The notes beneath the pieces are model-generated. The model was not told the origin of the DNA and made no database searches. It was given only the letters and a program-made list of their open reading frames with translations. Positions 1-10,812 of a stretch of DNA of 64,000 bases are shown in pieces. Each line of letters starts with the position of its first letter. Positions within the stretch are counted from its first letter, which is position 1. The translations under genes and the position numbers were made by a program. Source of the DNA: Actinomycetales bacterium (GTDB lineage Bacteria > Actinomycetota > Actinomycetes > Actinomycetales > Microbacteriaceae). The DNA lies in assembly GCA_017308515.1 (NCBI GenBank), contig JAFKEN010000008.1:1-64000 (forward strand), given 5' to 3'.

Positions 1-1
1 G

Positions 2-739
2 GTGCTCCCCGCCCAGCTCGACCGCGCCGCGCGGGCCGAGCTCAAGACGCTGAGCAAGGAGAACGCCGACCGCGTCGCGCGCCACCTCGTGATGGCCGCG
101 CGCCACATCGACGACGACCCCGGTCTCGCACACCGGCACGCCCTCGCGGCGGCCCGAACCGCCGGTCGGATCGCGGTCGTGCGCGAGACGGTGGGCATCA
201 CCGCGTATGCGACCGGCGACTTCGCGCTCGCGCTGCGCGAGCTGCGCACCTACCGACGGCTGAGCGGACGCGAGGACCAGCTGCCGCTCATGGTCGACAG
301 CGAGCGCGGCGTGGGCCGCCCGCAGAAGGCGCTCGAGCTGGGGCGTTCGGTTCCGCGCGCGCAGCTGGAGATCCCGGTACAGGTCGCGCTCGCGATCGCG
401 ATGTCGGGCGCTCGCCTCGACCTCGGGCAGGCCGAGCTCGCGCTGCAGGAGCTGCGCATCCCGCAGCTCGACCCCGACCGCGCCTTCGCCTACAGCCCGG
501 CGCTGTTCGACGCCTACGCGACGGTGCTCGAAGACCTGGGGCGCGCCGAGGAGGCGCAGCAGTGGCGCGAGCGCGCCGAGCGCGCGGCGCAGGCGCTCGA
601 GGAGGCCTCCGCGCCGGAGGACGACGAGACGATCGAGGTCGTCGACGAGACGCTCGAGCTCGAGTCCGACGCGACAGCCGAGACCGCCGAGACCGCCGAG
701 ACCGGCGAACCCGCCGAGCCCGACGATGCCGCGCGCTGA
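2..739 (+). CDS. TPR-like protein, 5' end outside window (partial)
   Basis: C-terminal part of a helical-repeat protein; the reading frame is open to the left edge, and the family normally has a long basic N-terminal tail, so the true start lies outside the window. The 245 visible residues alternate short amphipathic helices (for example LALRELRTYRRLSG and LGQAELALQELRIP) typical of degenerate tetratricopeptide repeats. The last ~45 residues are acidic and low-complexity, with an ETA repeat, and are probably disordered. It overlaps the HAD gene by 14 bases, so the two are translationally coupled. The position matches Rv1691 in the Mycobacterium tlyA cluster. A scaffold role is likely; no enzymatic motif is seen. 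Confidence 0.8.
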   Translation: MLPAQLDRAARAELKTLSKENADRVARHLVMAARHIDDDPGLAHRHALAAARTAGRIAVVRETVGITAYATGDFALALRELRTYRRLSGREDQLPLMVDSERGVGRPQKALELGRSVPRAQLEIPVQVALAIAMSGARLDLGQAELALQELRIPQLDPDRAFAYSPALFDAYATVLEDLGRAEEAQQWRERAERAAQALEEASAPEDDETIEVVDETLELESDATAETAETAETGEPAEPDDAAR

Positions 740-1763
740 GGCCGCGCCGGCTCCTCTCGAGGGCGTCGACCTGCTGCTCGCCGACCTCGACGGGGTGGTC
801 TACGCCGGCGCGCGCGCGATCCCGCACGCGGTCGAGGCGCTGAACGCCGCCCAGGCGGATCGCCGCGTCGCCTACATCACCAACAACGCCTCGCGCACCG
901 CCGCCTCGGTCGCCGAGCACCTGACGGAGCTCGGGCTGCACGTCGAGCCCGACGACATCGTCACCTCGCCGCACGCCGCGGTCGAGCTGCTGGCCGACGC
1001 CGTGCCCGCGGGATCGACGGTGCTCGTCGTGGGCGGCGAGGGCCTGAGCTCCGTGGTCGAGGCGGCCGGGTTCCGCGTCACCGACTCGGCGCGCGACGTG
1101 CCGGCCGCGGTGATCCAGGGATTCCACCCCGCGGTCGGCTGGGCGCAGCTGGCCGAAGCGTCCTTCGCGCTCAACGCCTGGAACGACGGGCGCCCGGGCG
1201 AGGGCGGCATCCCGTGGATCGCCACCAACACCGACTGGACCATCCCGCAGGAGCGCGGCACGGCCCCCGGCAACGGCACCCTCGTCTCGGCCGTGCATAC
1301 CGCCGTCGGGCGCCTGCCGCGCGTGGCGGGCAAGCCGGAGCCGGCGATCTTCCACACCGCGCTCGCGCGTTTCGGCGGCGCGTCGCCCCTGTTCCTCGGC
1401 GACCGGATCGACACCGACATCCGCGGTGCGCGGCGGGCCGGGGTGCCGAGCGCGCTCGTGCTGACGGGCATCGACGGGCCGAAGCAGCTGATCGCGGCGG
1501 CGCCGGAGGACCGGCCCGACTTCGTGCTCGCCGACCTCCGCGAGCTCGCGCAGCCCTACCTCGCCCCGGTCGCGACCGAGCGCCGCGGGGGCGTCGAGGT
1601 GCGCTGCGGGACGGCCGTGGTCAGCCGGCGGGGCGCGGTGATCCGGCTCGAGAAGCGCGGCGAGAAGGTGCACGAGCTGCGCGCCGCGTGCGCCGCCGTC
1701 TGGGGCAGCGGCCTGTCGCTCTACGCGCTCGACGTCGACGCGCGGCTATCCTCGGCGTCATGA
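726..1763 (+). CDS. HAD-superfamily phosphatase, NagD-like
   Basis: Predicted phosphatase of the NagD/4-nitrophenyl phosphatase branch of the haloacid dehalogenase superfamily. Motif I DLDGV lies at residues 20-24 (nucleophile Asp20), motif II TNN at 52-54, the motif III Lys is in GKPEP and the motif IV acidic residues are in FLGDRIDTD. About 70 extra residues follow the HAD core, as in other actinobacterial members of this locus (Rv1692 equivalent, reported as a glycerol-3-phosphate phosphatase in Mycobacterium; that substrate is only an inference here). It starts inside the preceding gene and its TGA stop overlaps the ATG of the next small gene (ATGA), so it sits in one operon with tlyA, nadK and recN. 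Confidence 0.88.
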   Translation: MPRAEAAPAPLEGVDLLLADLDGVVYAGARAIPHAVEALNAAQADRRVAYITNNASRTAASVAEHLTELGLHVEPDDIVTSPHAAVELLADAVPAGSTVLVVGGEGLSSVVEAAGFRVTDSARDVPAAVIQGFHPAVGWAQLAEASFALNAWNDGRPGEGGIPWIATNTDWTIPQERGTAPGNGTLVSAVHTAVGRLPRVAGKPEPAIFHTALARFGGASPLFLGDRIDTDIRGARRAGVPSALVLTGIDGPKQLIAAAPEDRPDFVLADLRELAQPYLAPVATERRGGVEVRCGTAVVSRRGAVIRLEKRGEKVHELRAACAAVWGSGLSLYALDVDARLSSAS

Positions 1764-1927
1764 GCGAGGCCGCCACGCGCGACACCGAGGCCGACCCGGC
1801 GCTGCTGGATCGGCTGCGCCTGATCGAGGACCAGCCGCTCGCCGATCGCGCGGCCGCGCTCTCGGCCGTGCACGACGAGCTGCGGCGACGCCTCGAGGCC
1901 GGCGACGCCGGGGCGGGGCCGACCTGA
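1760..1927 (+). CDS. Small conserved hypothetical protein (55 aa)
   Basis: A 55-residue protein that starts in the ATGA overlap with the HAD gene. The middle is an amphipathic helical stretch (LLDRLRLIEDQPLADRAAAL) followed by a second helix (VHDELRRRLEAGD). Small proteins of this type lie between the HAD phosphatase and tlyA in many actinobacteria (Rv1693 position). No function is known and no catalytic motif is visible. Its TGA stop (1925-1927) overlaps a CTG that could start tlyA, which would continue the tight coupling of the operon. Confidence 0.65.
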   Translation: MSEAATRDTEADPALLDRLRLIEDQPLADRAAALSAVHDELRRRLEAGDAGAGPT

Positions 1928-2778
1928 CGGAGGCGGGGCCCGGCGCCGGATCTGAAGCCGAGGCCCCGACAGGGGCGGACGGCGGGGTTCCCGCGCGCCT
2001 CGACGTCGAACTCGTGCGGCGCGGCCTGGCCCGCTCCCGCGCGCACGCCCGCGCGGCGATCGAGGAGGGTCGCGTCGAGGTCGACGGCCGGGTCGCGACG
2101 AAGCCGGCCGCCCCGACTGCGCACAGCGCCGCGATCGAGGTGCGGGATCCCGACCGCTACGTCGCGCGCTCGGCCCACAAGCTGATCGCGGCCCTCGACG
2201 CCCTTGCGATCGATCCCGCCGGGCGGCTCGCGCTCGACGTCGGGGCGAGCACCGGCGGCTTCACCCAGGTGCTGCTCGAGCGGGGCGCGCGCGAGGTGAT
2301 CGCGCTCGACGTGGGGCACGACCAGCTCGTGCCGGAGCTGCGCGCCGATCCGCGGGTGCGCGTGGTGGAGGGCGCCAACGCGCGCGAGCTGACCCCGGCG
2401 TCGCTGGCCGAGCTCGCCGGCACCGCGGAGGCGCCGGAGCTCGTCGTCGCCGACGTCTCCTTCATCCCGCTCGGGGCGATCCTGCCCGCACTCGTCGCGG
2501 TCGCGACGCCCGACGCCGAGTTCGTGCTGCTCGTGAAGCCGCAGTTCGAGGTGGGGCGCTCCGCGGTGCGGGCGGGGATCGTGCGCGAGCGCGCGGCGCG
2601 GCTCGAGGCGGTGCGCGGCGTGGGGCGCGCGATGGCGGGCCTGGGCCTCGGGGTGCGGGGGGTCCTCTCCTCCCCGATCCTCGGATCCGCCGGGAACCGC
2701 GAGTACCTGCTCGCGGCGACCCGCGGCGTCGGGGGCGATCCGACAGAATGGGAGGGAGCGCTCGCGGCGCTTGACTGA
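1924..2778 (+). CDS. tlyA: TlyA family rRNA 2'-O-methyltransferase
   Basis: S-adenosylmethionine-dependent 2'-O-methyltransferase of the TlyA family, which methylates 16S and 23S rRNA and sets capreomycin sensitivity in Mycobacterium. An N-terminal S4 RNA-binding domain (RLDVELVRRGLARSRAHAR) is followed by an FtsJ-like fold: SAM loop LDVGASTGGF, Asp in VADVSFIPL and Lys in LVKPQFEVG. The start is unusual. The first ATG/GTG/TTG in frame is GTG 2014, but that falls inside the conserved S4 N-terminus, and no stop separates it from CTG 1924, which overlaps the previous TGA. I use CTG 1924; GTG 2014 is the alternative and would remove the first S4 residues. Residues before the S4 domain are low-complexity. 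Confidence 0.85.
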   Translation: MTEAGPGAGSEAEAPTGADGGVPARLDVELVRRGLARSRAHARAAIEEGRVEVDGRVATKPAAPTAHSAAIEVRDPDRYVARSAHKLIAALDALAIDPAGRLALDVGASTGGFTQVLLERGAREVIALDVGHDQLVPELRADPRVRVVEGANARELTPASLAELAGTAEAPELVVADVSFIPLGAILPALVAVATPDAEFVLLVKPQFEVGRSAVRAGIVRERAARLEAVRGVGRAMAGLGLGVRGVLSSPILGSAGNREYLLAATRGVGGDPTEWEGALAALD

Positions 2779-2809
2779 GCGCGACCGAGCACGACGGAGG
2801 GTGTCGACG

Positions 2810-3760
2810 ATGGCCGACGAACGCCACCTGCTCGTGGTCGCGCACACCGGGCGCGAGGAGTCGCTGAACGCTGCGGTGCAGGTGTGCCGGCTGCTGCGCG
2901 CCGCCGGGCTCACCCCGGTCGTCGCCGAGAGCGAGCGCGACGACCTGCTCGCCGCCGCACCCGACCTCGAGCCGCTCGCCGTGCTCGGCGCCGAGGTCGC
3001 GACCCACGATCTCGAGCTGGTCATCGTGCTCGGGGGCGACGGCACGATCCTGCGCGCCGCCGAGCTCGCGCGCGGCTGCGACGCCCCGCTGCTCGGTGTC
3101 AACCTCGGGCACGTCGGGTTCCTCGCCGAGGCGGAGCGCGAAGACCTCGAGGAGACGGTGGCGCGCGCCCTCGCCCGCGACTACCACGTCGAGGAGCGCA
3201 TGACCCTCGCGGTGCGCGTGAAGGTCGAGGGGGAGGTCGTCTACGAGACCTGGGCGCTCAACGAGGCCACCGTCGAGAAGGCGAGCCGGGAGCGCTCGCT
3301 CGAGGTCGCGATCGAGGTCGACCAGCGTCCGCTCTCGACCTTCGGCTGCGACGGCGTCGTCATGTCGACGCCGACCGGCTCGACCGCCTACGCCTTCTCC
3401 GGGGGCGGTCCGGTCGTCTGGCCGAGCGTCGAAGCGCTGCTGTTCGTGCCGCTGTCGGCGCACGCGCTCTTCGCGCGCCCGCTCGTGGTCGGGCCCGACT
3501 CCGCGCTCGCCGTCGAGGTGCTCGACCGCTCGGTCGGTGCCGGCGTGCTCTGGTGCGACGGCCGCCGCACCTTCGACCTGCCGCACGGCGCCCGCGTCGT
3601 CGCCCGGCGCTCCGAGCAGCCGGTGCGGCTCGCGCGGCTCGCGCAGGGCCCCTTCTCCGAGCGCCTCGTGCGCAAGTTCGCGCTGCCGGTGAGCGGCTGG
3701 CGCGGCCCGCACCCCGGCGACGAGCGCGCCGCGGGCGAGGAGGGGGCGCGCGAGGCGTGA
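2810..3760 (+). CDS. nadK: NAD kinase
   Basis: ATP/polyphosphate-NAD kinase that makes NADP from NAD. The diagnostic GGDGTILRAA motif is near residue 73, followed by the NLGHVGFLAE loop, the NE pair in WALNEATVEK and the glycine-rich segment TPTGSTAYAFSGGGP. The ATG at 2810 has a GGAGG ribosome-binding site 9 bases upstream, so I prefer it to the in-frame TTG 2771 or GTG 2801. It lies between tlyA and recN, as in most actinobacteria (ppnK of Mycobacterium), and its TGA overlaps the GTG start of recN. Expected to be cytoplasmic and essential. Confidence 0.95.
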   Translation: MADERHLLVVAHTGREESLNAAVQVCRLLRAAGLTPVVAESERDDLLAAAPDLEPLAVLGAEVATHDLELVIVLGGDGTILRAAELARGCDAPLLGVNLGHVGFLAEAEREDLEETVARALARDYHVEERMTLAVRVKVEGEVVYETWALNEATVEKASRERSLEVAIEVDQRPLSTFGCDGVVMSTPTGSTAYAFSGGGPVVWPSVEALLFVPLSAHALFARPLVVGPDSALAVEVLDRSVGAGVLWCDGRRTFDLPHGARVVARRSEQPVRLARLAQGPFSERLVRKFALPVSGWRGPHPGDERAAGEEGAREA

Positions 3761-5466
3761 TCGAGGAGATCTCCATCCACGACCTCGGGGTGATCGGGCA
3801 GGCGCGCCTGCCGCTCGGCCCCGGCTTCACCGCGCTCACCGGCGAGACCGGCGCGGGCAAGACGATGGTCGTCACCGCGCTCGGGCTGCTGCTGGGGGAG
3901 CGTGCCGACTCCGGCGCGGTGCGCGCCGGCAGCGAGCAGACGAGCGTCGAGGGCCGCTGGCTCGTGCCCGAGGGCGGCGCGGTGGCGCAGCGCGCGCGCG
4001 ACGCCGGCGGTGAGCTCGACCCGGCTCCCGACGGGCGCGCCGAGCTCGTGCTCGGCCGCACCGTGACCTCCGAGGGGCGCTCTCGTGCGACCGTCGGCGG
4101 GCGCTCCACCCCGGTGGGCGTGCTCGGCGAGCTCGGCGAGCGGCTCGTGGTGGTGCACGGCCAGTCCGACCAGATCCGCCTGCGCTCCGAGACCGCGCAG
4201 CGCGAGGCGCTCGACCGCTTCGCCGGCCCGGCCTTCGCCGCCCGGCTCGCCGATTACCGCGAGGTCTTCGAGCGCTGGCAGGCCGCGCAGTCCGAGCTCG
4301 ACGTGCTCACCGCCGAGCGCGACCGCCGCGCGCGCGAGGCCGAGGAGCTGCGGGCCGCGATGGCCGAGATCGAGGCGGTGGATCCGCAACCGGGCGAAGA
4401 CACCGCCCTCACCGAGCGCACCGAGCGGCTCACCAACCTCGAAGACCTGCGCCTCGCCGCGACGGAGGCGCAGGAGGCGGTCTCGAGCCAGCTGACCGAC
4501 GACGCCCGCGACGTGGTCGGCCTGCTCGACACCGCCCGCCGCGCGCTCGACCGGGTCGTCGCGCACGACCCGGAGGTCGGGGCGCTGATCGAGGCGGTCG
4601 ACGCCGCCTCCTTCGCGGCGGCGGAGGTGTCGGCGCGCGTCTCCCACTATCTCGGCGCCCTCGACACCGACGGCGGGCGCGAGCTCGAGACCCTGCAGGA
4701 GCGACGGGCCGTGCTCGCCCAGCTCGTCCGACGCTACGGGCCGACCCTCGACGACGTGCTGGAGTACGCCCGCACCGGCGGCCTGCGCCTGCTCGAACTC
4801 GACGGCGACGACGAGCGCATCACCGCGCTCGCCGAGTCGGTGCAGCGCGATCGCGAGGAGCTGGGCCGCCGCGCCGAGGAGCTCACCGCCCTGCGCCGCG
4901 AGGCGGGCGAGCGGCTGTCGGCGGCGGTCACCGAGGAGCTGCACGCCCTCGCGATGCCCGACGCGCGGCTCAGCGTCGCGGTGACCCCGCGCGATCCGGG
5001 GCTCACCGGCGCCGACCAGGTCGAGCTGCTGCTCGAGGCGCACGCGGGGGCCGAGGCGCGCCCGCTCGCGCGCGGCGCGTCCGGCGGGGAGCTCTCGCGC
5101 GTCATGCTCGCGATCGAGGTCGTGCTCGCGGGCTCGGACCCCGTGCCCACCTTCGTCTTCGACGAGGTCGACGCGGGCGTCGGCGGTGCGAGCGCGCTCG
5201 AGATCGGGCGGCGGCTCGCGCGTCTGGCCGAGTCGGCGCAGGTCATCGTCGTGACCCACCTCGCCCAGGTCGCGGCCTTCGCCGGCAACCACCTCGTCGT
5301 CGAGAAGGCCGGCGACGGCTCGATCACGACCTCGAGCGTGCGACTCGTGCACGCCGCCGACCGGGCGCGCGAGATGGCGCGGCTGCTGAGCGGATCGCCC
5401 GACTCCGAGTCGGCGCTCGCGCACGCGCAGGAGCTGCTCGAGGCGGCGCACGGCCGCTGGGACTGA
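3757..5466 (+). CDS. recN: DNA repair protein RecN
   Basis: SMC-like ATPase that acts early in double-strand break repair. The N-terminal Walker A is GETGAGKT (about residue 30); helical coiled-coil arms occupy roughly residues 170-370 (many EEL/RRAEE heptads); the C-terminal ABC signature is ASGGELSRVML, and Walker B is TFVFDEVDAGVGG followed by the H-loop VTHLAQVA. The length, 569 residues, is normal. The GTG start at 3757 overlaps the nadK stop (GTGA). In Mycobacterium two genes including mctB separate recN from pyrG; here there is only a 97-base gap with the pyrG promoter. Confidence 0.95.
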   Translation: MIEEISIHDLGVIGQARLPLGPGFTALTGETGAGKTMVVTALGLLLGERADSGAVRAGSEQTSVEGRWLVPEGGAVAQRARDAGGELDPAPDGRAELVLGRTVTSEGRSRATVGGRSTPVGVLGELGERLVVVHGQSDQIRLRSETAQREALDRFAGPAFAARLADYREVFERWQAAQSELDVLTAERDRRAREAEELRAAMAEIEAVDPQPGEDTALTERTERLTNLEDLRLAATEAQEAVSSQLTDDARDVVGLLDTARRALDRVVAHDPEVGALIEAVDAASFAAAEVSARVSHYLGALDTDGGRELETLQERRAVLAQLVRRYGPTLDDVLEYARTGGLRLLELDGDDERITALAESVQRDREELGRRAEELTALRREAGERLSAAVTEELHALAMPDARLSVAVTPRDPGLTGADQVELLLEAHAGAEARPLARGASGGELSRVMLAIEVVLAGSDPVPTFVFDEVDAGVGGASALEIGRRLARLAESAQVIVVTHLAQVAAFAGNHLVVEKAGDGSITTSSVRLVHAADRAREMARLLSGSPDSESALAHAQELLEAAHGRWD

Positions 5467-5549
5467 GCGCTCCGCGGCCCGCGGGGCACGTGATCCCCGG
5501 GACGACGACGACGGCCCGCGTGTCCGGGCGGTCTCCCGGCCCGGTGGGA

Positions 5550-5555
5550 TACGCT
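5550..5555 (+). promoter_or_regulatory. pyrG -10 box
   Basis: TACGCT lies 8 bases before the GTG start of pyrG, in the only gap (5467-5563) of the surrounding gene run. No convincing -35 box is seen. The spacing would put the transcript start at or next to the start codon, so pyrG is probably leaderless. Confidence 0.5.
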
Positions 5556-5557
5556 GA

Positions 5558-7375
<1,818 letters not shown>

Positions 7376-7388
7376 CGGGTCGCGCCTG

Positions 7389-8003
7389 ATGGCCCAGGCC
7401 GCGTCGCTCGGCGCCGAGCCCGCGGGAGCCGACGCGATGCCGCTCTCCGACGCCCCGGTCGAGCCCGAGATCCTCGCCGCCGAGACGGTGTTCGCCGGGC
7501 GGGTGTGGGACGTGCGCCGGGAGAGGTTCCGGCTGGAGCACTCCGAGCCGGTGCGGGAGTTCGTCGCGCATCCGGGGGCGGTCGCGATCCTCGCGCTCGA
7601 CGACGACGACCGGGTGCTGCTGATCCGGCAGTACCGCCACCCGATCCGCACCGCGGAGTGGGAGCTGCCGGCGGGTCTGCTCGACGTCGAGGGCGAACCG
7701 CCGCTCGACGCCGCGCGGCGCGAGCTGGCCGAGGAGGCCGATCTCGTCGCCGAGCGCTGGGAGCGCCTGCTCGCCTTCCACACGACGCCCGGCGGCAGCG
7801 ACGAGCGGCTCGAGGTGTTCCTCGCCCAGGGCCTGCGCCCCGCCGACTCGACCTTCGAGCGCACCGAGGAGGAGGCCGACCTCGCGTGGCGCTGGGTGCC
7901 GCTGGGCGAGGCCGTCGCGGCGGTGCTCGACGGGCGGCTCGAGAACGCGATCCTGCAGCTCGGCGTGCTCGCCCTGCACGCGCGGCGCACCCCGGGCGGA
8001 TGA
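7389..8003 (+). CDS. NUDIX hydrolase, ADP-ribose pyrophosphatase type
   Basis: Predicted pyrophosphohydrolase of the ADP-ribose/ADP-sugar group. It has the lead-in [16 protein letters not shown] typical of ADPRases and a NUDIX box running from GLLDVEGE through [10 protein letters not shown]; the last Gly of the consensus is replaced by Asp. The 204-residue length fits. It lies 13 bases after pyrG and overlaps xerD by four bases (ATGA), exactly the order in Mycobacterium (Rv1700). The first ~30 residues are a non-conserved lead. Confidence 0.88.
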   Translation: MAQAASLGAEPAGADAMPLSDAPVEPEILAAETVFAGRVWDVRRERFRLEHSEPVREFVAHPGAVAILALDDDDRVLLIRQYRHPIRTAEWELPAGLLDVEGEPPLDAARRELAEEADLVAERWERLLAFHTTPGGSDERLEVFLAQGLRPADSTFERTEEEADLAWRWVPLGEAVAAVLDGRLENAILQLGVLALHARRTPGG

Positions 8004-9001
8004 GCGAGAGCCCGGCCCCGGCGCCCGCGCCACCGGTCTCCCCGGTCTGGGAGCGTGCGATCGAGCGCTTCCTGCGCCACCTGCGCATCGAGCGCGGCCG
8101 TTCGGAGCACACGATCGGCGCTTACCGTCGCGACCTCGAGGCTCTGGCGGCGTCGGTCGGCGCGGCGACGCCCGACCCCGCGGCCCTCGACGCCGAGGTG
8201 CTCGCGGGGCACCTGCGCTCTCTGCGGGAAGGCGGGCCCGCGGCGCCGCCGCTCGCGCCGAGCTCGCTCGCCCGGCACGCGTCGAGCATCCGCGGGTTCT
8301 GCCGCTTCCTCGTCGACGAGGGGGTGCTCGCGGTCGATCCGTCGACCCGGCTCGTGACCCCGCAGCTGCCCGCGCGGCTGCCGAAGGCGCTCTCGATCGA
8401 GCAGGTGCGCCGGCTGCTCGAGGCGGCCGCCGCCGCGCCCGACGAGCCGACGGCGCTGCGCGACGCCGCGCTGCTCGAGCTGCTCTACGCGACCGGCGCG
8501 CGCGTCTCGGAGGCCGTCGGTATCGACGTCGACGACCTGGTCGGCCCCGAGGGCGCGGTGGATGCGGTGCGCCTGCTGGGCAAGGGCGGCAAGCAGCGCG
8601 TCGTGCCGGTCGGCAGCTACGCGCGCGCCGCCGTCGACGCCTACCTCGTGCGCGGGCGCCCGGTGCTGTCGGCGCGGGGGCGCGCGACGCCCGCGCTGCT
8701 GCTGGGGGCGCGCGGGGCGCGGCTGTCGCGCCAGAGCGCGTGGCTCGTGCTGCGCGCGGTCGCCGAGCGCGCGGGCCTCGGCGAGGTGGAGCTCAGCCCG
8801 CACAGCCTGCGGCACTCGTTCGCCACCCACCTGCTCGAGGGCGGGGCCGACGTGCGGGTCGTGCAGGAGCTGCTGGGCCACGCCAACGTGGCGACGACGC
8901 AGATCTACACCCGGGTGACGGCCGACGCCCTGCGCGAGATGTACCGCGAAGCGCACCCGCGCGCGCGGGATCGAGGCCCTCAACCTTCAACCTCAGCTTG
9001 A
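8000..9001 (+). CDS. xerD: Tyrosine recombinase XerD
   Basis: Site-specific recombinase that resolves chromosome dimers at dif together with XerC. The N-terminal SAM-like core-binding domain spans residues ~12-105 ([21 protein letters not shown]-type helix). The catalytic domain shows the R-K-H-R-H-Y set: Arg in ATGARVSEA, Lys in LLGKGGKQR, HxxR in [12 protein letters not shown], His in [10 protein letters not shown] and nucleophile Tyr in QIYTRV. Its position between the NUDIX gene and parA is the housekeeping location, so I do not assign it to the island at 30-35 kb. The stop codon lies in the putative box upstream of parA. Confidence 0.92.
   Translation: MSESPAPAPAPPVSPVWERAIERFLRHLRIERGRSEHTIGAYRRDLEALAASVGAATPDPAALDAEVLAGHLRSLREGGPAAPPLAPSSLARHASSIRGFCRFLVDEGVLAVDPSTRLVTPQLPARLPKALSIEQVRRLLEAAAAAPDEPTALRDAALLELLYATGARVSEAVGIDVDDLVGPEGAVDAVRLLGKGGKQRVVPVGSYARAAVDAYLVRGRPVLSARGRATPALLLGARGARLSRQSAWLVLRAVAERAGLGEVELSPHSLRHSFATHLLEGGADVRVVQELLGHANVATTQIYTRVTADALREMYREAHPRARDRGPQPSTSA
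8982..9001 (+). promoter_or_regulatory. Putative regulator box upstream of parA
   Basis: A 20-base box beginning AACCTTCAAC and ending TTGA, at the very end of xerD. The reverse strand at 44121-44140, upstream of the MerR gene at 44167, has the same box with 16 of 20 identical bases. The half-sites TCAA and TTGA suggest a dimeric binding site. A TAGAAT -10 box follows at 9036-9041, 6 bases before the parA ATG, with no good -35. Confidence 0.4.
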
Positions 9002-9047
9002 CGCGCGCCGTGGGAACGGCCCCGGCGGCCCGACCTAGAATCGCCGC

Positions 9048-9950
9048 ATGTCGGCGCAGCGGGAGGACGTCACCGAGCTGCCCGGGCTGAGCTCCGACGA
9101 GCTGGCCGGGGTCGTGCTCGGCCCGACGGGGCGCCCGATGACCGACTTCCCCGAGCCGGCGCCGCTGCGCTCGCACGGCCCGGCGCGCATCATCGCGCTG
9201 TGCAACCAGAAGGGCGGCGTCGGCAAGACGACGACCACCATCAATCTGGGCGCGAGCCTCGCCGGCTACGGCCGCAAGGTGCTCGTCGTCGACTTCGACC
9301 CGCAGGGCGCGCTGAGCGCGGGCCTCGGCGTGGGCACCCACGACGCGATCACGGTGTACGACCTGCTGCTGGGGCACGAGCGCGACGCCTCCGCCGCGAT
9401 CGTCACGACCTCCACGCCGGGGCTCGACGTGATCCCCGCCAACATCGATCTCTCCGCCGCCGAGGTGCACCTCGTCAACGAGGTGGCGCGCGAGCAGATC
9501 CTCGCGCGGGCGCTGCGCCAGGTCGCCGACCGCTACGACGTGATCCTCATCGACTGCCAGCCCTCGCTCGGGCTCCTGACGGTCAACGCGCTCACCGCGG
9601 CGCACGGGGTGCTCATCCCGCTCGAGTGCGAGTACTTCGCGCTGCGCGGCGTCGCGCTGCTGATCGAGACGATCGAGAAGGTGAAGGACCGGCTGAACCC
9701 GGCGATCGAGCTCGACGGCATCCTCGCGACGATGTACGACCCCCGCACCCTGCATTCGCGCGAGGTGCTCGAGCGGGTCGTCGAGGCGTTCGGCGACGAC
9801 GTGCTCGAGTCGGTCATCGGCCGCACCGTGAAGTTCCCCGACGCCACCGTCGCGGCCGAACCCATCACGAGCTTCGCGCCCGAGCACCAGGCCGCCGAGT
9901 CGTACCGCCGTCTCGCGAGGGAGCTGATCGCCCGTGGTGCCGCCGCCTGA
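9048..9950 (+). CDS. parA: Chromosome partitioning ATPase ParA
   Basis: Deviant Walker A ATPase of the ParA/Soj family, 300 residues. The P-loop is KGGVGKTTTTINLG (about residue 50), Walker A' is VVDFDPQGALSAG and Walker B is VILIDCQPSLGLL. A ~45-residue variable N-terminal tail precedes the fold. No parB is adjacent; instead it heads scpA-scpB, as in Mycobacterium (Rv1708), so it is the accessory ParA of the segregation-condensation operon rather than the oriC-linked parAB gene. It overlaps scpA by 17 bases. The TAGAAT -10 box 6 bases upstream predicts a leaderless transcript. Confidence 0.9.
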   Translation: MSAQREDVTELPGLSSDELAGVVLGPTGRPMTDFPEPAPLRSHGPARIIALCNQKGGVGKTTTTINLGASLAGYGRKVLVVDFDPQGALSAGLGVGTHDAITVYDLLLGHERDASAAIVTTSTPGLDVIPANIDLSAAEVHLVNEVAREQILARALRQVADRYDVILIDCQPSLGLLTVNALTAAHGVLIPLECEYFALRGVALLIETIEKVKDRLNPAIELDGILATMYDPRTLHSREVLERVVEAFGDDVLESVIGRTVKFPDATVAAEPITSFAPEHQAAESYRRLARELIARGAAA

Positions 9951-10812
9951 CGCGGCGGCCGCGGAGGTGGAGCAGCCGGAGGCGTCCGCGGCCGACGCGG
10001 CGCCCGATGCCGCGGCCGAGCCCTCCGAGAGCCGCGGCTTCCGGCTGAGCCTGAGCAACTTCGACGGCCCCTTCGATCTGCTCGTGCAGCTCATCACGCG
10101 CCGCGAGCTCGACATCACCGAGATCTCGCTGCATGCGGTGACCGACGAGTTCCTCGGCTACCTGCGCCTGCTGGAGGCCGACGACCGGCTCGACGAGGCG
10201 AGCGAGTTCCTCGTGGTCGCGGCGACGCTGCTCGACCTCAAGATCGTCGGGCTGCTGCCGCAGGGCGAGCTTGTCGATCCGGAGGACGTCGCCCTGCTCG
10301 AGGCCCGCGACCTGCTGTTCGCGCGGCTGCTGCAGTACCGCGCGTTCAAGGAGGCCGCGGGATGGTTCGCGCAGCGGCTCGAAGCGGAGTCGACCCGGCA
10401 TCCGCGCAGCGTGCGGCTCGAGGAGAAGTACCGGCGCCAGACGCCCGAACTGGTGTGGACCCTCGGGCTCGACGACTTCGCGGCCCTCGCGCTGCTCGCC
10501 CTGACGCCGCGGGAGATCCCGATCGTCGGACTCGACCACCTGCACGCGCCGCTCGTCTCGATCCGCGAGCAGGCGGCGCACGTCGTCGCGGTGCTGCGCA
10601 GGGGAGAGCCGGTGAGCTTCCGCCAGCTCGTCGCGGGCATCGAGCAGAAGGGCGTCGTCGTCGCGCGGTTCCTCGCCGTGCTCGAGCTGTACCGGCACGC
10701 CGCGATCACCTTCGACCAGCTCGAACCGCTCGGCGAGCTCACCCTGCGCTGGTCCGCCGCGCACTGGACCGACGACCAGCTCGCCCATCTCGGAGCCGAC
10801 TATGACACCTGA
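9934..10812 (+). CDS. scpA: Segregation and condensation protein A (kleisin)
   Basis: Kleisin subunit bridging the Smc head domains in the Smc-ScpAB condensin. After a ~30-residue acidic variable tail the conserved start appears: LSNFDGPFDLLVQLI and the helix LDITEISLHAVTDEFL. The C-terminal winged-helix domain includes AVLELYRHAAITFDQ. Length 292 aa. It overlaps parA at the 5' end and scpB by 11 bases at the 3' end, which supports coupled synthesis of the complex. Confidence 0.93.
   Translation: MVPPPDAAAAEVEQPEASAADAAPDAAAEPSESRGFRLSLSNFDGPFDLLVQLITRRELDITEISLHAVTDEFLGYLRLLEADDRLDEASEFLVVAATLLDLKIVGLLPQGELVDPEDVALLEARDLLFARLLQYRAFKEAAGWFAQRLEAESTRHPRSVRLEEKYRRQTPELVWTLGLDDFAALALLALTPREIPIVGLDHLHAPLVSIREQAAHVVAVLRRGEPVSFRQLVAGIEQKGVVVARFLAVLELYRHAAITFDQLEPLGELTLRWSAAHWTDDQLAHLGADYDT

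Noticed and set aside
8000-9001. XerD as integrase of the island at 30-35 kb
   Set aside because: It lies 21 kb away in its conserved housekeeping place between the NUDIX gene and parA.
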